From the NCBI GenBank assembly GCA_021396245.1, contig WNYE01000006.1, positions 1 through 64,000 on the forward strand: 64,000 bases of DNA. Direction: 5' to 3'. Position 1 is the stretch's first letter. Every line of letters begins with the position of its first letter. Position numbers and translations under genes: made by a program. Below are positions 35,741 to 44,761 of the stretch, in pieces. The notes beneath the pieces were generated by a model. That model did no database searches. It saw nothing but the letters and a program-made list of their open reading frames with translations, and was not told where the DNA came from. The DNA is from Sporothrix humicola. Taxonomy: Eukaryota > Ascomycota > Sordariomycetes > Ophiostomatales > Ophiostomataceae.

Positions 35741-35746
35741 CACGTG
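35741..35746. promoter_or_regulatory. CACGTG E-box
   Basis: GTCACGTG matches the RTCACRTG core bound by Cbf1-type bHLH factors. It lies 50 bp from the paired ACGCGT boxes and ~560 bp upstream of PEP12. Confidence 0.35.
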
Positions 35747-36305
35747 AAGCGCTTTAAACTTAGATTTAGCAGAGTGGCCAGTATCATCCACCAATTCTAG
35801 ACGTGAGATTTCTGAGATTTCTTTTCTAATTGTGTTCTATTGAAAATTGCCATCTCGGTGTGAATTCGTTCAAAATATTCAACCAAAGAGTGTGAGTGCA
35901 AGGCTGCAGGAATTGGCGCTTTGGCGGGCAAAAGCACGCCAAGAGAAAGATTGCGGCGAGGCCCGCTTTCGGCACGTGATGGCCAATATCCACCAACCAG
36001 AAGTGTCTGCCTCCTCTCTTCATGCGCCTCCTCCCAGTTGGATTCCAGGCAACGTCTAAAAGCACTCAGCCGGCCACCTCCGAAACGTCATCGTACTCCT
36101 CTTGATTCGACATTCGACATTCAAACTTTTCGCTCTTTCAACCCACCAACGACGGTCCATCTTTTCGCGCATCGCATTTCCGTCTTGTTTTCGACTGCGC
36201 CATTGATTATCAGCATTTCTGCGACGAATTCATCGCTCAATCATTGACAGCGACGACGGCCAAACCCCATCTCTCTTTCGTACCTATTCACACCCACCAA
36301 ACGAA

Positions 36306-37211
36306 ATGTCGTTCGATCAGCTCTCCTCGATGGAGGCCGGCCGTCGGCGCGGCGGCGGCAGCGGTGGCCAGTACTCGGACGACCCGGACTTCCAGAAGCT
36401 GGCGCAACAGCTGAGCAACAAGCTGTTTAAGCTGCAGGGCAACATTGCCAACCTGAGCCGGGACATTGGCCACCTGGGCACACGGCAGGACAACCCGCGG
36501 GTGCGCGAGCGGGTCAACGATGTGCTGGAGGAGTCGCGCGAGATGTTCAAGGAGGTTGGCGAGGGTGTCAAGAAGGTGCAAGGCTGGGATGATGTGACGG
36601 TGAGTGAAACATGACAAATTCCAACCATATTATCGCAGGCGAGCAGTCGCAGCTAACATTAACCTCCCCAGCCCACACAACGGTACCAGCAGCAGAAGCT
36701 GTCTCGCGAGTTCCAGGGCGCATTGTCCGAGTTCCAGACCCTGCAGCGGCAGGCACTCGAGAAGGAAAAGGCATCTGTTTCGGCAGCGCGGGCCGCTGCT
36801 GGCGAGGACGGCGATGCATCTGGCGGAGCGACTGGAGGCGGCGGCCAGCAACTTCAGCAGCAGCAGCTCGAGCAGCAGCAGGAGCTCGCACGGCTGGCCC
36901 CGCAGGACGAGGTCGATTTTCAGGAGGCGCTCATTATCGAGCGCGAGGACGAAATCCGCAACATTGAGCAGGGCGTGGGCGACCTCAACGTGCTGTTCAC
37001 ACAGGTGGCAACGATGGTGCACGAACAGGGCGAGCAGCTCGACAACATTGCCGACAATGTTGAGAACGTGCGGACGGACACGCGCGGCGCGGACTATGAG
37101 CTGCGGTCGGCGGCACGGTACCAGCGCAACGCCCGTAGCAAGGCCTGCTGCCTGCTGCTGGTGCTGTCGGTCATTTTAACGATTGTGCTGCTGGCCGTGT
37201 TCCTTGGCTGA
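36306..37211 (+). CDS. PEP12: Qa-SNARE syntaxin, Pep12 class
   Basis: Two exons, 36306-36599 and 36672-37211 (72-bp intron, GTGAGT donor, CCCAG acceptor). The product is 277 residues. It is a target-membrane SNARE of the late endosome/vacuole route, recycled by Sec18. An N-terminal Habc-type helical region (FQKLAQQLSNKLFKLQGNI) lies at ~28-95, then a Gln/Ala-rich linker (QQLQQQQLEQQQ). The SNARE motif spans ~195-255 (IIEREDEIRNIEQGVGDLN) with the zero-layer glutamine in EQGEQLDNI. A C-terminal membrane anchor of ~20 residues (LLLVLSVILTIVLLAVFLG) ends the protein, as in tail-anchored syntaxins. Assignment to Pep12 rather than Vam3 or Tlg2 rests on the N-terminal MSFDQLSS and general resemblance, so the class is less certain than the syntaxin call. 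Confidence 0.88.
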
Positions 37212-37677
37212 GAGGACGCCGGCAGCTCGCTCTTCTTGTTCACATTTCCTCCGTTGGTTACTCTGCACGTCGTTTCCGTTTCCTGGGTTGGCATGGCGTT
37301 CTATGGTCTGCTCTTTCTTCCAACATCCAACTGCTTTTGTCTCTGATTTTCCACCTCGGCGTTGTTGGCCGTTTCTTACTTTCCTAGCCTTCTTTATTTC
37401 ATCTGCTTTTGTACCTGCGTTTTATACACCGCTGTCCCAACCGCATCCACAGACAGAACAATGCTTCTGATTTCTGATATGGCAAAACTATGCCATTGTG
37501 TTTTGATTTCATTTGTCTTTTTTGTTTACATGCTCGTGTTCCTCGTTTGTTGTACATATCGCAAATGCGAAATATAATAATTACACTTTTGTTTATACAT
37601 GCGAATGCCATGCACATATCTTCAAGTCTCTTCCCCCTATATGTAAAATATATGCGTCATCGTGATCGTACAACAAT
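37212..37677. other. convergent 3' region, PEP12 / COX18
   Basis: 466 bp of T-rich sequence on the PEP12 side and AT-rich sequence towards COX18. No gene is seen. Confidence 0.6.
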
Positions 37678-38997
37678 TCACTTTTCACCTGCGGGTTTCC
37701 GTGGCTGTACCCAGGGCGTGTCTTCGTTCATGGCTGGCCTAATAGTCTTAGTCCGAGATGGAATTAAGGTCCGAACGCCTCGCGTCATTCCGAACGAGAT
37801 CATTGATGATGCAAGCCAGTATAGGTGAATGGCTGCGGGGAAGTAGAGGGTCAAAGGTCCTACGGCCAGAGACAGCAGAAGTAGCGTGCGAGGCAAGATG
37901 ATGTTTCGTAAGGGGACGGGTGCGCTGGTGACACCTTTGCCATGTTTCGGCTGGAGGCCAAAGACTGCCCGGCGAGCATTGTCGTTTGTTGGAACGACGT
38001 TGGCAACCAGCATGGCCGAGAGCGCAAAGGGAAGCACGCAGTAGGGGTCGGCCATGGTGAGATCAGGGAACCACAGACAGCCGCCGGTGGCCAGTGTCGG
38101 ATCAATGAGCGAAGCAGCACTGTCGGCCACAGAGGAAGCTGGCGATGCCGCGCTCGCAATGGATGCGACATCCACGTTCTCGGCCGAGGCCGACGCTGCT
38201 GTTGCAGCTGCTGTGGAAGCAGCTGTGGAAGCCGCCGTAGCTGCACTGTCGCCGCCTCCGGTACGGAACAGCAGTCCAAGCAGGCCGGTTGGCGCGCCAC
38301 ATAGACGACGCAGTGCCTCAATGGAAACAAGCCAGGCCGGAAGCACCATGATGCTTCCATACAGCTTCCACGCCTGCACGCCGAACTCTTTGTGCAGCCT
38401 CTTCATCTCCTTGGCCGATTCCTTCATAACACCTGCCTGCAGAGATTCGTCTGACGTAACAGGTGCCCCTTGCATCTTCCGCGCTCGATTTTGCTCCCCA
38501 ATGAGTTGCTTGCTGCGGCCAGCAGCCCATGCTTGAGAGAGCGGGGTCAGCAGCTCTCGTTTGAGCGCAATTTTGCGTGCGTGGACTGTAAAGGGCAGAC
38601 GGAACACAACGTTGACGCCCAGCGCAACGAGCGGAATGGTGATGTACCATGGCATGTGTGTGACCGCATGCAGCTGGACAATGGCTGTTTCGGCAGCGGC
38701 TACAGTGGTATTAACGATAGATGATAAGTGGAAAGACCGGCGCGAGCCCGCTGTCGGCAATCGCGGCTGCCGGTGGTGCCAGCATAATGGCTGGCTCAGC
38801 AATGGAGACTGCTGTTGCCGTAATTGCTGGTTTGTCAGGCGGTGTTCTGCCGGTGGTAATGGTCTCGAGGAGAATGGCCGCCGGTTTTGTGCCTGTGATG
38901 ATCGATGGCCGGAGATGGGTGCCGAAGATGGCAGTGTTGTAGCGGTAGCGGCCCGCAAAGTACGCAGACCGCGCGCGGAGGGCTGGGCTATGTTCAT
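37678..38997 (-). CDS. COX18: mitochondrial inner-membrane insertase, Cox18 (Oxa1/YidC family)
   Basis: Intronless. With the ATG at 38997 (MNIAQPSARGLRTLRA) the product is 439 residues. The frame is open upstream to 39240, but that part lacks targeting character. Cox18 exports the C-terminal tail of Cox2 across the inner mitochondrial membrane during cytochrome oxidase assembly. The first ~75 residues are Arg/Ser/Gln-rich without acids, as in a presequence (RRPFSS could be near a cleavage site). Membrane segments include MPWYITIPLVALGVNVVFRL, IMVLPAWLVSIEALRRL, a pair around YCVLPFALSAMLVANVV, and TLLLLSLAVGPLTLYFPAAI. The FRLPFTVHARK and HLYWLASS motifs fit the YidC/Oxa1 fold. A ~60-residue Ala/Ser-rich insert at ~245-304 is unusual. 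Cox18 rather than Oxa1 is inferred from length and lack of a long C-terminal ribosome-binding tail. Confidence 0.87.
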   Translation of the reverse strand: MNIAQPSARGLRTLRAATATTLPSSAPISGHRSSQAQNRRPFSSRPLPPAEHRLTNQQLRQQQSPLLSQPLCWHHRQPRLPTAGSRRSFHLSSIVNTTVAAAETAIVQLHAVTHMPWYITIPLVALGVNVVFRLPFTVHARKIALKRELLTPLSQAWAAGRSKQLIGEQNRARKMQGAPVTSDESLQAGVMKESAKEMKRLHKEFGVQAWKLYGSIMVLPAWLVSIEALRRLCGAPTGLLGLLFRTGGGDSAATAASTAASTAAATAASASAENVDVASIASAASPASSVADSAASLIDPTLATGGCLWFPDLTMADPYCVLPFALSAMLVANVVPTNDNARRAVFGLQPKHGKGVTSAPVPLRNIILPRTLLLLSLAVGPLTLYFPAAIHLYWLASSMISFGMTRGVRTLIPSRTKTIRPAMNEDTPWVQPRKPAGEK

Positions 38998-39727
38998 TGT
39001 AGGAGCGTGGTGCACAATTGGCCGTCCCTGGTGTCTTGTCGTGGGCTGTTTACTGCTGGTGGGGAGGAGGTTGTCATAAGAAGGCCAGAAAAAAACTGGT
39101 GATGCTCGCGAGGCTTTGCAGTTTAGACGTCTCTCATTCGCTAAAATGGAAGGTGAACCCCAACAGCGGGCTTTCCTATTTTGGCAGTGGGGTGTTGGCT
39201 GCCAGATGAGTGCGGGACGGAACTCCACTGCAAAGCACATGCAAAATGACTTGGCTGGCAGCGCGTAAACACGACGTGTGGCGCCTCGTAAAAATGGTAA
39301 TTAGGCCCCTGGGCCCTCCCCTGGCGCCTGTAGCACGGCGAAACAGCGCCCGTTATTAAATTTACGCGGGGACTAGAACCGCGTGGGTCCCAGAAAGGGA
39401 CAGCTCGCTTCATTTTGTTGCAACGCTGTACCTTGACGCAGCAGGCGCCACCCACGAGCTACCCATCCCTTCCCATAATAAATGTAGGGAAGGTGCCAAC
39501 AACATCTACTTCATTTGCCCCCCTTTGGCCTTTGACATTTGGCACAACACACCTTTCGTTTACCAACAACCAACAAACATCAAGCCGGCGAGGTATGGTG
39601 ACCGTTGTACACCCACGACGCCTCTGAGGGCCTTTTAACATAAACCCGCGCAGTACATGCACATTCTATTACCTATCTATTTTCCAACAATACCTTCACT
39701 TCGACTTTCGACAACACTTCGCCACCG
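38998..39727. promoter_or_regulatory. divergent promoter region, COX18 / ALG11
   Basis: 730 bp separate the two start codons. No gene is seen. Promoter function is inferred from gene arrangement. Confidence 0.55.
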
Positions 39728-41586
39728 ATGGACGAGCACTGTTCCGCCTCGTCGCGATGCGATGCAAGCGGCGGCGACAGCAGCAACAGCAGCGGCACGT
39801 ACGCTGTCGCCGCCTTCTTTACGGCGGTTGTCCTGACCGGCGCGCTGCTGCCTTTTATCTGGCGCCTGGCCGGGTCGACGCTGGGCTGGTACCTGCGGCA
39901 GCGAACCGAGAGCCAGCGGCAGTTTCTGCTCGACACGATGGCCGCCGACGAGAAGAAGTTCCAGGAGAAGAAGCAGCAGCAGAAATCGAACAAGCCCGAC
40001 AGCAGCGACGACGACTGGGAGAATGTTGAGGCGGAAGCGGCCGCGTCGGCCGGCAACGGCGAGAAGGGCGCCTCAGACTGGGACGGCATCGTGGGATTCT
40101 TCCACCCGTTTTGGTGAGTTTGTCCTGTGTAAAGGTACTGTCTGGGCAAGGACGTTTTTCTAACTGGGCAGCAACGCTGGCGGTGGCGGTGAACGCGTTC
40201 TGTGGGCAGCCATTCGCGCGACGCAGCAACGCTGGCCCAAGGCCAAATGTGTTGTTTATACGGGCGACCACGATGTGCACAAAGACGCCATTCTGGCGCG
40301 TGTTCGGGTGAGTTTACACCAATATTCTCTGTCTTCATGCATGACGACCATACTGACAGCTGCTCTTCCAGGATCGCTTTAATATCCACCTCCACCCTCC
40401 AACAATCGCCTTCCTCTACCTCTCCACACGCCGCTGGGTCCTTGCGTCGACTTGGCCACATTTCACGCTCGCCGGCCAGTCCTTTGGCTCCATCATCATG
40501 GCTTGGGACGCTCTCTCGCTGCTCGTGCCCGACATTTTCGTCGACACCATGGGCTACGCTTTCGCCCTCGGATTCTCCAAGCTGCTCTTCCGCAGCATCC
40601 CGACCGGCGCCTACGTCCACTACCCCACCATTTCGACAGACATGCTGGCATCACTCGACCCGAGTTCGAGCGTGGGTGGCCAGGGTGTGAATGCTGGTCA
40701 GGGCGTGGGTCTGCGTGGACGTGTCAAGCGGGCCTACTGGAAGTCATTTGCATGGCTGTACTCGGCCGTGGGCTCGTCTATCGACGTCGTCATGACCAAC
40801 TCGAGCTGGACACAGGCGCATGTCCAGGCACTATGGGGCCCATTGCGGGCAAAGAAGGGCAAGGCCAAGTCGGCACAAAAGGGTGACACGGACATTGCGG
40901 TTGTCTACCCGCCCGTCGCCGTCAGCGAGCTCGAGCACGAAGTCGAAGTGTCTGCCGCGAGCGAGGCCGCTCGTGAAAAGGTTCTGCTCTACATTGCGCA
41001 GTTCCGCCCGGAAAAGAACCACCACCTGATCCTGCAGGCCTTTGCCACTTTCCTGAAGAAGCATCGGGCAGAGGCAGAAGCAGCAAAGCGCACCATCAAA
41101 GCCTCCGACACACCCAAGCTCGTCCTTGTCGGCAGCGTCCGCGACGACTCCGACTCCAAGCGCGTCTATCAGCTGCGCCTGCTCGCCAATGAGCTCAATA
41201 TCAAGGACGACGTCGAGTTCCACCTGGACGCGCCATGGCCCTCCATCCTCCAGTGGCTGCGCCGCGCCTCTGTCGGTGTTAACGGCATGTGGAACGAGCA
41301 CTTTGGCATTGGCGTTGTCGAGTACCAGGCCGCCGGCCTGATTGCCGTTGTTCACGACAGCGGCGGCCCCAAGCTGGACATTGTGACAGAGATCGACGGC
41401 AAGCCCACGGGCTTCCACGCCACCACGGCGGACGAGTTTGCGGCGGGCTTCGAGCAGGCACTTGCACTACCTGATCCCCTGGCATGGCGTGAGCGGGCGC
41501 GGCGTTCAGCCAAGCGTTTCACCGAAGAGGAGTTTGAGAAGAAGTGGCTGGAGCAGATGGACAAACTGGTGGCCCTGCTCAAGTAG
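39728..41586 (+). CDS. ALG11: GDP-Man:Man3GlcNAc2-PP-dolichol alpha-1,2-mannosyltransferase Alg11
   Basis: Three exons: 39728-40113, 40172-40307 and 40372-41586 (introns of 58 and 64 bp). The product is 578 residues. The enzyme adds the fourth and fifth mannoses to the lipid-linked oligosaccharide on the cytosolic face of the ER. An N-terminal membrane anchor lies at ~25-46. The family signature HPFCNAGGGGERVLW is rebuilt exactly across the first splice junction, with Cys129 split between exons. It continues with RFNIHLHPPTIAFLYLSTRR and PTGAYVHYPTISTDML. The GT4 nucleotide-sugar site reads NEHFGIGVVEYQAAGLIAV near the C terminus. A Lys/Gln/Ser/Asp-rich stretch at ~75-115 is a variable cytosolic loop. 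The gene converges on GGT, with stops 298 bp apart. Confidence 0.95.
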
Positions 41587-41884
41587 AAGATTCTGAGTGT
41601 TATCTACCTCCCTTTTTATACCCTTATATCGGTATATCTCGTTTCCATGGCATTTTCTCTCACAATGCATTCTGATTTATACCTCACTTCACATATTTCA
41701 ATTTACTGTCGGTGGATACCCATTGTTTACTCAAGAGAAAGAAACCCTTTTTTCACGAAGCAGATCATAGATTCGAAAGTGCTAGCTATGCAAAAAGTGA
41801 CGTCGCAGTAAACAATCATATATACAACACGTCTCGCTTGTCGCTATTATGACAATATCTCGTTTCCTATCCCTTTTAACATTC

Positions 41885-44036
41885 TCAGAAAATATAGCCG
41901 CCGCTATTGAGCTGCCGCGGCTCACCTGCAGCCTCAAACACGCCGCCGGGGAGTACGCGGATACCCTGCGCCGAGCTTCCATAGGAGCTCGTCCAGGTCA
42001 CGTTGTGGCCGCGGTCGGCCATGCTCGCGATCGTGCTGTTGTCAAACGACACCTCAAAGGTGACCTGGTTCGGCACTAGCTGGTCGTGCAGGCGCGGCTC
42101 TGCCAGGGCTTCATGCATCGTCATCCCCTGCTCGAGGACCCGCCAGGCCACCTGCGCAGTCGCAGAAATTATACGGCTGCCGCCGGCCGCACCCGTCACA
42201 AGGTACAGACGTCCCGGCTTGCCCGTCTCGACACCCTTGGCGTCAACGTCCACGTCCTCAGCAATGATGGGCGTGATGGAGCTCAGGGGGCGCTTGCCGC
42301 CACGGATAAAGTTGGCCGGGCTCGGTGGGTAGCCAAATTCGTTGTCCGAGTGCGGGATGGAAAAGTCGTTCATCTCGTTGTTGAGGATGATGCCGCCCTC
42401 GGGCGTCATGAGGAGCGAGCCGAACAGCGTGTTGATGGTTGTGGTGCTGCTGATGGCCATGCCCGACTTGTCGGTCACCACCACGTGGCTCGTTCCGTGA
42501 CCTGGTGCGGCATAGCTACCTTCGGGGTTGTAGTCCTCGACAGGCAGCGTCTTGTCGTCGCGGATTTTGTGGCGGTTAATATCGGCGCGCTGGTCCGACA
42601 GCAGGTCAGCCTCGAGGTCTGCGACACCGTCGACGTAGTCAGGGTCACCAAGACGCGTGCGAGCGCCGTATCCGAAGCGCATGGCCTCGTCGAAACGATG
42701 TGTGCTGAGGTTGACATTGTTGACCTTATCGTCACTGCTGCCGAGCGGGCCAGAGATCGGAAACTGTTCCATGGTCTTGAGGATGGAGAGGGCTACAGCG
42801 CCCGAGGAGGGAGCGCCCGTCGAAAACAGACGGCGGCCGCGGAACATGGAGCTAACAGCCGGGCGGCGAATGATCTCGTAGTTCTTGAAGTCGTCGAGCG
42901 TCAACGAACCGTTGTTTGCCTGGATCAGATTGACCATGTCCTTGGCTGCGGTGTGTATTATTGTAATTAGTATCTGGTAGAATGGAAAGGTCACACGGTG
43001 CAGCTTGACTTACCCATGGCTCCAGTGTAAAATGTCTCGATGCCCTCCTTTGCAAGTGTCTCGAGCGTGTCGGCGTACCGCCTTCGCGTAATCGTATCAC
43101 CCAACTTCAGAAGCGTGCCGTTGGGCGCAAAGTCCTCAGCCCAGATAGGATCTTCTGTCAAAAAGTTGCCGACCATATCTGTGGCCGATTTCATGTAACG
43201 GACAAGATCGTGTGATACTGTTGGAGTTAGTCGTGTCCATATCTTGATAAGTCCCTTGTGATATCTCTTACCTGGAAATCCATTTCTGGCAACATGCACG
43301 GCCGGCATGACTACTGTTTCCCACGGAAGAACCTGTAGTAAGTCAGTACTATCATTCTCGAAGAGCCACACAATAATATCCCCGCAAGGTCAACATACAC
43401 CATGCGTGTCATGCAGATATTGCAATCCGCGCAGTTCGCTCGGCACGCCGACAGCAAGGCCACCGATGACGCTACCGATCACGTTGCCGTCGTACATATC
43501 CTCGTACGCTGCAGCTGGTGCTGTTTCTCGATAGTCGACACTCTCGTAGTTACCGTCGGACCCTCGAATCAGCATGAAGCCGCCGCCGCCAATACCCGAG
43601 TGGTACATGCCAATGACACCGACACAGAGTGTCGTGCCGACCATGGCATCCGCAGCCGTACCCTATCCTTGTTAGTAAACATGTGCCGCAGAGAGTTCAT
43701 AAAAGTACAGCATAACGACCGTGAACATACACCTTGCCGCATGAGGTCGACACCGATCTTGGAGCAGATGGCGCTCTCACAAGCGACGGCGCCATTTGTT
43801 CCATACTGAGATGCATCATCCCCGAGAACATGCTGGCCATCATGCAGTGGCTTTTGTAATGGCGGAAGCGCGTCGGCCAACTGTGCTTTCGACGCCAGCA
43901 GCAACAGCGCCCATTCCCAGAGCGGCGCGCGGCAATCTTGACGCCAGAATAACGGTTAGCGATGAGATATGAGGGCCAAAGGCAAGAAATGGGAGGAAAA
44001 CGTTGAGAATGCGACGGTAAACAAGTACTTACGCAT
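41885..44036 (-). CDS. gamma-glutamyltransferase (secreted or vacuolar)
   Basis: Six exons: 44036-44033, 43936-43731, 43662-43399, 43332-43272, 43217-43014 and 42945-41885. Introns are 96, 68, 66, 54 and 68 bp. The product is 599 residues. The enzyme cleaves the gamma-glutamyl bond of glutathione and is made as a proenzyme that cuts itself at a threonine. Visible features are a signal sequence (MHCRAPLWEWALLLLAS), GGTAADAMVG, and the autoprocessing site HGTSHVVVTDKSG with Thr398 as the new N terminus. LNNEMNDFS and GAAGGSRI follow in the small subunit. The first exon carries only ATG plus one base of coding sequence. This start is chosen because a GTAAGT donor follows, a GCTAAC branch and AAG acceptor precede the next exon, and no other in-frame ATG exists before residue ~65. 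Several NxS/T sites fit a secretory product. Confidence 0.92.
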
Positions 44037-44761
44037 TTCTTAGGTGAGCAAAGCTGCCAGCCTTGTGAATAAGTAATCAAGCACGCCCGCGATAAAGGAA
44101 AGGCAACGCCTGCGCCCAGAGGCAGTCGACAAGCAAAAAGAAAAGGAAAATGACAAAGGCGCAATAAAGCGTGGGAAAACAAATGACGTCGGAACTGGCC
44201 AAAAATGCAAAATACAAAAAAGAAGTCGAGAAGGCCGAAAACGGGGATGGCATTCGCGACCAGAAGATGGACGCCGTCCCTTCTTTCTAAGCAAGACAGC
44301 CACCTGGAGCTTGGGGAAAGTGCAGGCCGACGGACGCCGATAAGGGCGCGGGCAAGCGCACATGGACAGCGCCTTCCCGCTTCAGCACTTGTCGCATTCC
44401 TAAAACGGCAGTTGGCAGGAGCCAGGAATTCGGGTGGTGGGTTTTCGAGGGTATTAGCGGCTGTCGGCCCCTGGTGTTGGTGCTTAAGCCGCTATGACAG
44501 GCGCCGAGACACTTAGAGACACCAGAAAGAAACACAGTGGAGAGCAGGCTGTGATGGGCCTGGCTAGACTCGACCAATACAGCCAATCAGCGCTCTGAGA
44601 TTGAAAAAGGCAGGGGAGCTCACCAACTTAGTCATCCAAAAGTTTTTGAGCTCCCCATGAAAATTGAGACTCACGACGGAAGTTTACAACATCATACTCC
44701 AAACAGGTGAAGATTTCACGGTTTTGGGCCTTTTTGCTATTAATTCATTATCTTTGATCCC
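44037..44761. promoter_or_regulatory. divergent promoter region, GGT / TRM2
   Basis: 725 bp separate the two start codons. The region is unremarkable and no gene is seen. Promoter function is inferred. Confidence 0.55.

Larger units (their letters stand above)
31485..36305. other. 4.8 kb gene-poor block upstream of PEP12
   Basis: No supported gene. 31500-32210 is largely pyrimidine-rich on the plus strand. A GTAC-rich patch with the perfect palindrome GTACAATTGTAC lies at 32432-32443. Paired ACGCGT boxes and a CACGTG box lie at 35671-35746. The last ~250 bp before PEP12 form a C/T-rich leader. Confidence 0.5.

Noticed and set aside
38998..39240. Upstream extension of COX18 in the same frame
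   Set aside because: The added 81 residues lack targeting character, and a presequence-like start occurs at 38997.
39355..39420. tRNA-like B box (GGTTCTAGTCC) on the minus strand
   Set aside because: No matching A box, the T stem does not pair, and no cloverleaf can be drawn.
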